Of a stretch of 64,000 bases of DNA, positions 1 to 11,447 are shown piece after piece. Under the pieces are notes generated by a model that was not told the DNA's origin, did no database searches, and was given only the letters and a program-made list of their open reading frames with translations. How positions within the stretch are numbered: the stretch's first letter is position 1; each line of letters opens with the position of its first letter. This DNA comes from Paramarasmius palmivorus (taxonomy: Eukaryota; Basidiomycota; Agaricomycetes; Agaricales; Marasmiaceae). The position numbers and the translations under genes were made by a program. The DNA is taken from contig JAYKXP010000052.1 in assembly GCA_037176845.1 (NCBI GenBank), forward strand, positions 1-64,000, read 5' to 3'.

Positions 1-1458
1 GCTTTCCGTACACTGGTGCATAAAACTTTGGAGATGGACATATCTACCATGTCGAATTCTCTTCGCCAAGTCGGGGTCCTATTCACAAGAAACTACAGCC
101 GCTTTATCATCTGCAAGACATTGAACTTCTAAGGTCGGATAGGCAAGACTTTGTGATACCGGAAAGTTGTACGCCTTCCTCCAGTGTTACGCCTCCGTTG
201 ATGAATAAGGGTGAATTTCTCACATAGGCACCGTAGGCTTCTTCGACGTCATGTTGTGTGCCCCGCTTTTGCCCTACATTCAATCAACAAAGTGAAAGGA
301 GGCAGTAGAGTGCGCAGCAACTTACCCTTCAAAATTGGATCCATCATGTCGACATAGCGTACCAATTCTATGCATGCCAATTTGAGCCCGTCAGCTTTCG
401 TGATGAGGTAACGGAATGTCTCGAGTGTTTCTCTGTGTTTCTCCGAGTGGCATCCGTTCGTGTGGATTAGCAACATCAGATCAAGTATACATATATACAA
501 CAGTGGCCACCGACCCAACATCATTGTATCCTCCGGTAGGGTTTATTTTTATGGCAACTCTATCCGCCCTCCAGATCTCGATGAGTACCTCAAGAACTTC
601 CAACGCAAAGATGCAACGGTTTTCGATGCTACCTCCCCATTGGTCGATACGTTTGTTGGACGTACTATCTAGAGCTTGGGCATAATTTGAAGATTGCATC
701 ACCCATTCAACACCATCAAACCCAGCTTCCAATGGGCGAATTGCCCCAGTTTTGAATGAAGCCATAATCCCCTGTGGGTTGCCTATCTCGGAGGGCTCTG
801 GCTATGGTTTCATGATCAGCCGTGAAGGCTAAGACTCGATTCTTCACAATAGCGTATTAATAACTCACCATGGCGTATGTAGGACTACCTGGTAAGAAAC
901 GGAACTTTCCTCCCCGGGCAGAGACACGGGCTACGACATTGATATCAAAGGTATCCTGGTAGATGGTACGGGCCACATTCCCTGCTCGGACGCAACTCGC
1001 CCGACTGAAAGAGCGTGAGGCGGGTAATCTTGAATCCTTTGTCCGGTAACTCAATGATGCCAAAGCTAAGCATGCGTGAGGGAGTGAGCTCTCGACGGAG
1101 AGAATGATGACGCGTACGAACCTGTGCGTAAATAAGGCTTCCCGCATCATGGACAGCAGTCGTAATCTGTCTCCGTCCTTGCACATGTTCTTTTTTCCAG
1201 ATGCCAGGGGCATATTCGGATTCCCACTCGCAACTAGAAAGTAATCAGCACACTTGTATTATAGAAACATTGGTAATACTACCCTTGCTGCATCATGAGG
1301 ATCCCTTCCGAGGTGATCAGCCCTGCACTCTCTCGCGTGTTGCCTGTGGTACTGTTAGGAACATTCGTTGGCACCGCTGAATCACGCATCAACGCGGATA
1401 TAACGATCCTGTTGCGCATAGTCAATGAACCAAAGTTGAGGGGCTGGAAGGCCGTCAT
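1..1458 (-). pseudogene. Old Yellow Enzyme (NADH:flavin oxidoreductase) relic, 3' end beyond window
   Basis: OYE-family proteins are FMN enzymes that reduce activated C=C bonds with NAD(P)H. Reading the minus strand from ATG 1458 gives an N-terminus with FQPLNFGSLTMRNRIV, the usual OYE opening. It is followed by VPTNVPNSTTGNTRESAGL, YAPGIWKKEHVQG, ITTAVHDAGSLIYAQV, then LEAGFDGVE, NKRIDQWGGSIENR and PTGGYNDVG, and finally RETLETFRYLITKADGLKL, FINGGVTLEEG and DPDLAKRIRHG near the left edge. The pieces keep family order, so this was a whole gene. It looks broken. The substrate-binding H-x-x-N/H motif expected right after GFDGVE is absent in every frame (about 680-715). The C-terminal part needs a frame change and meets a TAG at 79-81. 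Some breaks between 715 and 1190 could be unrecognised introns. It lies downstream of the PKS on the same strand, so it may be a lost tailoring gene. Confidence 0.7.
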
Positions 1459-2155
1459 TATGGAAACGGGGCGAATTTACTATGACCGGCTGTTTCAATG
1501 ACTCGTTTTCATGACGCAAATGACTTCCAACGACTCGCAACTTCTGAATCCATTGGAGGATTACTCATAGATGCAGTTGTTGAATGGTTTTTTCCCCTGA
1601 CATATAGCATGCTTTCTGGCCAGGATATCTGGGGGAGGTAGTGAGCATCATAAATCCCGTAAATCGATAATACAGGCGTACCGATCTCCCTCTCCGAGTC
1701 GACACCTTCAGACGCCTTTCCTTTCTCGTTTTACCACAATGTCAGTAACAGAGAGCGTCAGGAGCGAGCACTTTTGTTACGTTCCATAGATTCCAGGTTA
1801 CGGGGTAAAAGGACATGGAAGAGACTCAGTATCAGGAGAAGGTCGTTGAACTACGGAGAACAGTTCATAGTTCAAATGGAGGGAGCGTGGTTCGTTGGAA
1901 TGACGTCGTTCCCCATCGTCAGGACAATGGAAAAAATGGTTCTTGATTTTTTTGACATCGAATATGTGAGTGAGTGTGGATGGACATGAGTGTGAGTGAG
2001 CAGAAAGACTCGTTGTAAAGTTAAGCGCCCATGAATCATCCCAGACTAATGTTTCCAAGTCAATTATCTTCTATATTCGTGTTGTCATTTAGATATACAA
2101 TGATCGTTATAAGATATTGTTACAATGCGATGATGAAGACAAGGAATGTGTATGT
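1459..2155. other. Gap between OYE relic and PKS stop codon
   Basis: About 700 bases hold the upstream region of the OYE relic and the 3' flank of the PKS. The open frames here (for example 1774-1989 plus) have no recognisable motif and look like chance. No repeat or RNA gene was seen. Confidence 0.5.
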
Positions 2156-5100
2156 TTACAAAGATTCAAGGTGGCTACATGCCTCTGAGACTTGTTGAGA
2201 AACGGAAACGATCTGTGATATAGATTAGTTAACACATCGTTTGGGTCAGATATGATACTCACATGTGTAGGACTGAATGGCTCGAAGTGGTTTCCAAGGA
2301 TGTCTAACACCTTCACCTTGGAACCAACGATCTTTTCCCATCCAGCAACAGCTTGACGAGCGTCGGTCCTGTCGCTGAGCCATGTCGGAACTGCGACGCT
2401 TTGGTGTTTGAAGCCTTCCGAGGATCTAAGGAGGACTAGAGGAGGGTAAGAGCCGCCTTGCGAAGGCTCATACTTTCCTAACATCGCAGAGTTCATCTGG
2501 AACTGCTGCTTGACTAGCCGGCTGATGTCAGATTTGGCAGCGCGACTATCCAGGTTAACGACCGCATCGATCAGGGTGTCTGAAAGAGGGACATGGTTGA
2601 CCGGACTAGGAGAATCGATCAAGACAACACCCTTGACAGAGTGTCCTGCTGACATTAATTGACGAGCAGCCTCGAATGCCACTACACCGCCAAAGGACCA
2701 ACCTGAAGATAGCTGTTAGTATCGGATTTAACGAAGAAATTATGCAGATACGGACCTCCAATGAGCACCGGTCCACGGGCGGTTTGAGAAATTACTGATG
2801 CGTACTTGGCGGCCATAGATTCCAGGTTGATCCAAGGTTCCGATGTGGCGAAGTTGGGGTTGAAGATACCCCAAGTATTGCGCTGAAGGCTTGACATACG
2901 TCCATAGTAGTTGACTAAACCACTACCATCATGGATTAGAAAAAGAGGCGAGTTGCGGGACGACGGGTCACGCAAAAGGGGAGCTGGCATCTCATCGAGC
3001 GCGAGAGCTTTCAAGGCGGCGGCGGCAAGCATAGGGACTTTGGCAGCATTGACAGTTTGCACTTGGCCTTTGACTGGTTTACGTTGTGTGGAAACATAGT
3101 CATTGATTGCTCGGATCGTAGGATGAGAAGCCAAAAGGTGTTGAGGAAGAGCCACAGACAAAGTGTCATGCACGGCCTGCATAACTTCAATTGAAGTCAA
3201 CGAGTCCAGACCGAGTGACTCAAGATCAGTATCGTCGGACAACTCCTCTGCACTGACCCCAAGTACATCAGCTACCACCGTCTTGACATCGGCACCCTGA
3301 TCTTCTAGGGCTGCAGCATCCGTGGCGACATCTTCAACAACGGTTCCGGAAGATTCGGGGGTCGCAGCTGGTGTAATTTCCCCTGCTTTGGACACAACTT
3401 CCGCCGCGATTTCAGAAATTGTGTGGAGGTGCGACAGAACTCGTGGATCAAGATCCGCGTTTGGGAACAATGCTTGGAGACGACCAAATATTTCGATGCT
3501 CATCAAGGAGTCAACACCGAGGGAAGTGAGATCGGCAGACACGTCCATGGAGGTCGCAGGGAGGTCGCAGGTGTCCGCAACTGCTTGTCGGACCTGCTCT
3601 AAAACGTTTCCGCTGCTGAAAGGTGGCGCTGATATAGCTGGAGCGGACGCTGACGGCTCTGTGACGTCGGCAGGGGTAGCATCGCCGGCCTTTGATGCGA
3701 CTTCTCTCGCTATTTCAGAGATCGTGTGGAGGTGGGACAGCACTCGCGGGTCAAGGTCTGCATTCGGGAACATGGCCTGCAAACGACCAAAAATCTCGAT
3801 ACTCATCAAGGAGTCTACTCCAAGGGACGTAAGGTCAGCAGAGACGTCCATGGAAGCTACAGGTAAGTCACACGTGTCTGCGACCGCTTTGCGAACCTGG
3901 TCCAGAACGTCTGAGCTGCTACGGGTTGGTTCCTTCTTCACTGGGCTAGGCGACACAGGGGCTTTTGCAGCAGTCGCGTGTGAGGATTTCGTGTTGGTGC
4001 GAGTCGGGGTCATAGTGCCACCTTGCGCATGTTTCAAGGCACGCTTGAGACTTGCGAGCCTGACCTTGCGGAAATGCATCCGCTTCAAATGAGCTACAAT
4101 CTTCGGTGAAGCACCTGTAGTGACAGCATACGCATCAGCGAGGATGAGCCCTTCTTCAGGAAGCCATGCATTTCTGCAGAAGACATCATACGTCGCATCA
4201 TCATCAATGAGTTCTGGGACGACCTTAACTGAATCCACCTGGCTACAGATGAAGGCATCGTTGGCGCTGGCTTGCATATTTGCAATGAAACCTGCTACGT
4301 GAAGAAGAGTATCCATGAAAACGGGATGGACAACGTATTGACCAGGAGTGAGCGCATGGGGGATTTTGACGGTGGCATGGCCCTCCATACCCGAGGGATG
4401 AACAGTGATGCAGCGAGCAGAATGATACTCCTTAGAATAGTCGACGACACGAGGGAATATAATCTCGTATGCTGTGCGAGTGGAGAAGAGCTCGGCGTCT
4501 GCATTGTCAAGCACTGAAGCGATCTCTCTAGTCAGGATAGGCTTGTACTGCTGGAATTTGAGTGAAGCCTTTGATACACTGTCCCAAGAGAATTTTCCGG
4601 TGCAATGTACGCTTTCCTCGTTGCCCAATGAGGTCACCTTCCATGTGCCATCGGGAAGAGAGACGACCGTCCTGATGCTTCTGGTGTCCTGTTCGGCATA
4701 GACCAAAGGCTTAGCGTAGTCGATATCCCTTAAGGCGATGTAATGCTCTGCTTTAGCGGGCGTAGACAGCTTGACTGCTGCCATTGCGAGTTCGTGATAA
4801 ACAGACGCGGGGCAAAGAGGGTGTTCACCAACTTGATGACCGCTAATAAGCTTGGCAAGAGCACTAATGGGAACTTCGACAATTGCCACGTTTCCATTTG
4901 CAGCTGATGGGCGCTGTACCCAAGAACGCAAAAGGGACAATCCTTCAATAGCATCCACGGGCTGTTGAGTTGGAGCAGACTTGATGGTCTGGACACTGCC
5001 CTTGCTCTCCTTGAAGTCAACCCAGTATTTGACATTTGTGAAGGGGTACGATGGCAGATCCACACAACCGACATTGTTGAAATGGCTGAAAACGTTTCTC

Positions 5101-8100
5101 CACGTAACGTCCGATTTCTCTGCATAAAGGGTACTCAAGGAGGTGGTCAAAGTGACCCAAGGATCCTGGTTCTTCCTCAGGGACGGGAGGAGCCGAGTAT
5201 CCTTTGGCAAAGTGGGGCAAGCCTTTATCATGGGAAGAGTAGTTGGATGAGGTCCAACTTCAATCCAGACGCTGGCAGCTAATTCGGCGTGTGCCAGTAA
5301 CATCGCGAAGCCATCCGAAAATTTGACAGGCTCGGCACAGTGACGGGAGAAGTATGTCGAGGTGAAGACGCTTGCATCCCCAGGCTCGACCACATTGCCA
5401 AACACATTGGAAACCACAGGAATAGATGGAGGGTTGAGTTTGACCGTTTGCAGCACCGTATTGAGATCATCCACGAGTGGCTTCATTGCGGCAGAGTGGT
5501 ATCCGAATGGAACATTCAGAATTGTACTCTTGCAACGGATCTCCTCGTCTAAATGGGACTTCAATGCCTTTAACTGGGGTATGGGTCCAGCGGCGACGCA
5601 GTCTGAAACACTATTGTAACATGCAATGCTGAGCGCCTCAAATGCCGGAGAGGAATCCAGTATCTTCTGGACTTCAGCGGGGCCATTGTTGATAGCGATC
5701 ATTCCCGTGGTATTCATCTCGCATTTGCGGAGCATGAGGCGCACTCGTGATGCAATCACATAAAGTGCACTGCGAAGGCTCAGTACGCCTGCTACTACCA
5801 GGGCGGCATATTCTCCCAAGCTGTGGATGAAACAATTCATTAGGCACGTTTAAGCTCAACAACAATGATCACATACCTGTGTCCTACGACTGCCACAGGT
5901 GAAAGTCCCCAGGACATCCACATTTGTGCAAGCGAATACTCCAGAGAGAATACGGCAGTCTGGTACACTTCCAATTCATCCTCGGCACTTAACCCACTTC
6001 CCTCTCCCGGTGACAAGATGATGGATAAGATGTCTCCGAAGCCTAAACAGAGCAGCATCGAACGGCACTCGTCAATATGCTTCTTGAACACGGGGCATGT
6101 CTCATAGAGTGCTGCACCCATGCCCAAATATTGTCCACCCTGGCCAGAGAATACGAATGCCACTTCAGCATCCGAATCCTTCGCTTGAACAGGAGCTGCC
6201 TGTTGCAATTTCTCAATGAGCTCCTGGCGAGTAGACGCCGTGACTGCCATACGGAATGGGTAAATCTGGCGACGCGCTGTCATGGTGTATGCGATGTTGG
6301 GAAGACTGGTTTCCCCGCTCTCGGGCTTCCTAAGATATTCGATATAGCGCTGGCGGAGCTGATCGAGAGCACCCGCATCTTTGGCGGACAGGCCGAATGG
6401 CAGCGCAATCGACGCGACAGTGGTATCATCACTAGGAGGGGGTATGTATTCCTCTAGGAGTACCGCTCCGTTGGAGCCAGCAGCGCCAAAGTTGTTGAGC
6501 ATCGCAAGTCGAGGCAGCCCGGGCTCAGAAGGGCTCCATTCGCACTGGACAGTGTCGATGGCTGTATTGTCGGAGGCAAGGGGCGCAATGAGAGGATTGA
6601 GGTTCTTCAGGGAAATGAGACGAGGAATGGTCCGGTAGCGAAGCATGAGAAGGAGCTTAGCCAGGCCTGCGGATCCACTAGCTGCTTCGAGGTGCCCGAT
6701 GTTGGCTTTGACCGAAGTGATATGAAGAGGGTTGGACTTGGGACGACCCGTAGCAAAAGTCTTGCGAATGCTTTCGAGTTCATTGGGATCCCCAGCTTGG
6801 GTTCCGGTACCTGGGCACATCAATTAGCAATGGATGTGAAAAGATTGCAAGGCACGCCTTACCATGCGCTTCGATGACATTGATACGATGTCTGTCGATA
6901 CCAGTCTTCTCCAGCAGCCTCTCAAACAACTTGACTTGGGTAGGGGCGTGAGGATGGGTAATAGAATGTGCGTTTCCTGATTGGTTGACCTCGACTCCAC
7001 GAATGACTCCGAGAATATTGTCATTTTCCGCGACGGCGTCCGAGAGGCGCTTGAGAACAAATAAGCCACATCCTTCGGAACGGGAGTAACCATCAGCAGA
7101 CGAGTCGAACGGTTTGCATTGGCCGGTAGGACTCAAGAAGTGTGCTCTGTCCAAGCCGAGCATCATCTATGCATCATAGTCAATTCAGTGTCGAGGGAAC
7201 AAAGAGGGTCAAAAACGTACGTCTGGGCTCGCAATAACATTAACACCACCGGCAACAGCTGCGTTACAATCTCCGTTTGAGAGTGCTCGGCAAGCTTGGT
7301 AGACGGAAACACAAGACGAAGAGCAGGCTGTGTCAATGACAACTGACGGTCCACTGAAACCCATGGCATATGAAATGCGTCCACTCAGGAATGCACGGAG
7401 TGTACCTGTGAGACAACGTCAGTATGATAATCAATTCATTAGATATACCAAGCTGCTTACCAGTACTGTAGTAGACGTCAATTTCATCTCTGAGGTTCTG
7501 GACATAATCGTCTGTTGCAACACCGACATAACAACCAAAAGTATCTTTCTGGAAAGTTGGCGTAGCATTAGGCACATATCCAGCATTCTCCAATGCCTCG
7601 TATGCGGTTTGAAGCAGGATGCGCTGCTGAGGATCCATGCTCTTTGCTTCACGAGGAGAAATGCGGAAGAACTTGGCATCGAACAGACTGGCATCAGCGA
7701 TGAAGTTCCCAGTATGAGCTTTCATAGCCCTCTTGGAAGAAGGATCGTTAGGGTTGTTGTAATCGGAGATGTTGAAGCGTTCAGATGGAACCTGGAATAA
7801 TCAATCAGTTGTAATTCCTAAGCATGTCAAAATGTATGACATACCTCAGATATGGTATTAATACCCTGTTCGAGAACCTCCCACAGTTTGGCGACGTTCG
7901 GGGCACCGGGCATGTTCAATGCCATACCGACGATGGCAATGGGAGCCTGTCCGTCGGTAGCTGCACCCTCCGGGCGCTTAGCTGCAGACTCCGAAGTCAA
8001 GTCGACAGTAGAAGTGGTGTCCTTGCGGAATGCCTTGGCCATTGAACGGGTAAGCCCTGTTCCAGGTCCAAAGTTCAAGAGTCGAACAGGAACATCAGTC

Positions 8101-9189
8101 GGTGAAGCCTTTGACAAAGCATCTGTGACCAAATGCCAGTTGACCGGCTGAACCACGATCATATCGAGAATGGTTTCAACCAGGGACGTGCCATTTTCGG
8201 AATCGTTGACGAGCTCGCCACTGAAAGTGGAACGAAGGGGATAAATTAGATGGTCTAGAGTAGGGAATTCGATGCCACGTCGAGCAACATCAGCGAGAAC
8301 CTGTTCTCGCAGGCCCCCCTGGTGGCACGGAGAGTGATATAAGGTATCCACCGTCAAATTAAAGATTCGTGAAGTAGAAGGTAGGGTCTCTATGAAAGCG
8401 GACAAGACGTCCGGACGGCCGGAAACCGTGAATGTCGTGTCGTCACTGGTAGCAGTGATATAAATCTGTGGAAGAGAAGGATTCTAAAAAGAGTGTTTGT
8501 GTCAATGAAGTGTCAAAAAGGATAAGCAACTAGCGTACCTGTGTTGTAAAAACGTCTATTGCGGCTCTAATGTCGGATTCGGTTTGTCCCATAACCACTC
8601 TACTCCAGAACTGACGCGTCCCTTTCTGAGAATCAGTGAACTCGCTGGTTGCATTCAGCTGATACTGCTGGCATCTAAGTCCCAGCCAAAAGGCAAAGCG
8701 GAAAACCTCTACGGCATGCTTGATGAAGGATAAACTATCCTGAGAGCATGCCACGACGCAGGCAGGCAAAATTCCTGAGGAGAAGCCAGCCACACCCACG
8801 TTGTGGTCCAAATTGTTGGCCAAGAATTCGGTGAAGGGACTGAGTGTGTCCGTTGTAGCCCCTGCCTCAACATGAGCGAGGTATCTAAGTGCCTGTACAA
8901 GGAACAGGGAAAGGTTGGACTGGAGAGAATTGCCGAGTGGCTGCTCGCTGATGATGGAAAGGAATTCTTGTGGAGTAGAAAATTCGGGGAGAGCCAATTG
9001 CTCCTGCTCTGCTGATGAGAGCAAAGCGCGTTCGCGAAGGAAAGTACGATGGAACGAGCTGAGAAGCAAAGCACCAGATGGATGAGAAGCGTCAACAACA
9101 GCTTGTTCACGAGTAGAAGACGCGGCCATAGCGGTTGTACCGTGACCTGCGAAGACGGGAACACTGACGAATGCGGTGGTGGAGGCCAT
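2156..9189 (-). CDS. Non-reducing polyketide synthase, SAT-KS-MAT-PT-ACP-ACP-ACP-TE (orsellinic acid synthase type)
   Basis: Iterative type I PKS that should build a short aromatic acid from acetyl- and malonyl-CoA. Nine exons were read: 9189-8539, 8483-7845, 7791-7461, 7405-7221, 7166-6863, 6810-5877, 5820-2756, 2702-2263 and 2212-2156. They sum to 6606 bases, or 2201 residues, near the usual size. The start is the ATG opening [17 protein letters not shown], a typical SAT beginning. SAT (1 to about 390) has GFSSG at 135-139, with Ser where most SATs have Cys. KS starts near 397, with DTACSSS (Cys about 568), EAHGTGT (His about 703) and [13 protein letters not shown] has its GHSLGEY serine about 1015, split by an intron. 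PT has [11 protein letters not shown] (His about 1343) and [13 protein letters not shown] serines lie near 1685, 1786 and 1888. TE has GGWSFGG (Ser about 2039) and a late His in GNHFEPF. No methyltransferase, reductive or Claisen-type domain was seen. Orsellinic acid as product is inferred from domain order only. Confidence 0.95.
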
Positions 9190-10245
9190 TGCTGTTGTGA
9201 CGATGGATTGCTTGCTGGAGTGACAGAGAAATTTGGCCCATAGATATATGATTGTCGAACATGCATTATCGGTGCACCACTTGATCCCGCAACCTGTTGC
9301 TGAAGAACAAGTCGACGCGATGCGCTCTGTGCCGGAGTTCCTTCGCGTCGGGTGAACTTGTGACTATTTTCGAGAATAAGGCAAACATGCAGCCGCGTCT
9401 GCGACGAGGCTTGGTATCAGCGAAACCCCACAGGAGCTCCGGTGGACTTGAACTAAGCGCGATGACAACCAAGATCACGGTAGATGATAGTGGCAACACC
9501 GGAAATGATTGTCAGGGCAATGACCTAAATCTGACGTGAAGAGGGGGTCAAGACTTGGACGTTGAAAGTTTGAGCAGTTGGCGTGAAAGTGAAACAACTC
9601 ACACTAGATCCTTCCAGCTTCAGGGCTATCAAAACTCCGACATGACGATAAGGCGTACTCCGTGAAGGAAAGTAGAAGCGGACTCTGTGGTTGTCTAGGC
9701 AGGAAAGGCATGTGCGAGTTCAAAGTCGAAATGATGCGCCCATCAAACTCAGCTACAGAGGAAATTTTCGTGCCGTAATGCGAGTCACGTGAACGATTTG
9801 TTGCTTTGAATGGTAGGTCGAATTCTGTCCCCTCAACAGTCTCTTTCAACTTCGTTCATCGTGTCTTCTATACTTGTTCCTCATTAAAGTCATATGGCAG
9901 AACACCCCTGTCACTGTAGCGCTGAGGTCACATCTTATCGATTTAGTACATACACACCCACGGCTCGTCCTTGGCCCGTCTTCTAGAGCTGTCCACTACT
10001 TCAAGTGGTCGATTCAATCACAATATACCGAGATGTGCTCAATTCAGTGATTGTAATCACTATCAAAACGTACTCCGAAGCTCAAACCCGTGATCATCGA
10101 TGTTTAATGGGTCTCTTAAACCCGACCCACCTCCGAATCCACCGTACTCCGAATCCAACAGTATAAAGGCACTCTAGTCCAGACCTGATTCAAACAACAT
10201 CCACACCTTCTTCCTCATTCGATCTCCTCAACACATTCATACAAC
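9190..10245. promoter_or_regulatory. Divergent upstream region shared by PKS and SDR
   Basis: About 1.06 kb separates the two start codons. A TATAAA lies at 10162-10167, about 80 bases before the SDR ATG. The motif CTCCGAA (TTCGGAG on the other strand) occurs at 10073-10079, 10131-10137 and 10147-10153, the last two within a direct repeat of CTCCGAATCC. Zn2Cys6 regulators bind CGG half-sites, so these are candidate operator sites by inference. Open frames inside (9604-9849 minus, 9297-9539 plus) have no recognisable motif and are not called as genes. Confidence 0.5.
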
Positions 10246-11165
10246 ATGTCTACTCCATTGTCAGGCAAAGTCGCTATTGTCACTGGCTCTTCTCGCTCTA
10301 TCGGCGCTTCCATCGCCCGACGACTTGCTCAGGTACGTGTTCACGATCCTCTCAATAGATCAATTCCTAACTTTTGTTGACTACCAGGACGGGGCTACTG
10401 TCATTGTGAACTATGTGTCCAACGCCGATGCTGCCAATGAGGTAGTCAATGGCATCAACTCCAAGGGCCCAGGCAAGGCTGTGGCCATTCAGGCAGATGT
10501 GTCAAGCGTAGAGGGGGGAAAGAAACTCCTTGACGAGACTGTAAAGCAACTCGGCAAAGTCGATATCTTGGTGCTCAACGCAGGGATCATGGGAAGCAAA
10601 GTTCTTGCTGATGTCGATGAGCAATTCTACGACGATCACATGAACATTAACGTTAAGGGCCCCTTGTTTTTGACAAAGGCTGCTGTCCCTTTGCTTCCAT
10701 CTGGTATGGCCAATTTGCTTACTCCCGAGGGCTTTTCTGATCAGTTGATCCTCAGGTGGTCGCATTATCTTCTTCTCGACATCGTTGACCAAGGCGTCCG
10801 GCGTTCTTCCCAACGCTCTCGTTTACGTTGCCTCTAAAGCTGCTGTCGAGCAACTAGCACGAGTCCTCGCCAAAGATCTCGGTGGTCGTGGTATTACTGT
10901 GAACACCGTGTCACCTGGGCCAGTCGACACACCTCTCTTCAGAGCAGGAAAGCCCGAACAGGTCATACAATTCATCGCTGGTCTCAACCCTTCGAAACGT
11001 CTTGGTCAGCCAGATGAGATCGCGCCAATAGTGGCCTTTTTGTCGGGCCCTGAAGCCGGTTGGGGTGAGTTTCAATTTCAGTCAAGATTCCTGGTCGTTT
11101 GCTCATTGCCTACCACACTAGTGAACGGACAAAACATAATGGTTAACGGAGCATTCGTCGTATAG
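10246..11165 (+). CDS. Short-chain dehydrogenase/reductase (classical SDR)
   Basis: NAD(P)-dependent oxidoreductase of the 3-oxoacyl-ACP reductase/glucose dehydrogenase-like SDR group; substrate unknown. Four exons (10246-10332, 10388-10703, 10756-11064, 11122-11165) join to 756 bases, or 251 residues, the normal length for a classical SDR. The cofactor motif TGSSRSIG lies near residues 14-21. LNAG follows, then the catalytic Ser in FFSTS and Tyr/Lys in YVASK, then the conserved SPGPVDTPL. The chain ends with VNGQNIMVNGAFVV, a standard SDR C-terminus. No signal peptide or membrane segment is seen, so it should be cytosolic. It is divergent from the PKS and shares its upstream region, which makes it a candidate tailoring reductase, but SDRs are so common that this could be coincidence. 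Confidence 0.9.
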
Positions 11166-11447
11166 ATATCGGGGTTTGACACGTGTTAGATTCATGAAGG
11201 CATTGTATTGATCTTATTTAATTTGTACAAGAAAATGATTTCAAACCCGCAATGATTTGAGCTACATGCGAGGTAACAAGATATGTGAGTACTATTCGAA
11301 CAAGAAAATTCAGCGTAGAAGGATACAATTTTCAATAATATAAAGGTGGTTTCACTGGGAGAACACTGAATCGATCAGTGCTTAACAAACTCGACTTTGT
11401 GACCCACTTACTTGGCATTCAACGGGGTTAGTGTGCACTGATGAACT

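Noticed and set aside
3322..4092. A 256-codon plus-strand open frame inside the PKS
   Set aside because: It is antisense to the ACP region. Its length comes from the codon bias and repetition of the two ACP repeats, and it shows no motif of its own.
9604..9849. Possible small gene between PKS and SDR
   Set aside because: No motif, no splice sites or conserved text; it lies in a promoter-like region.
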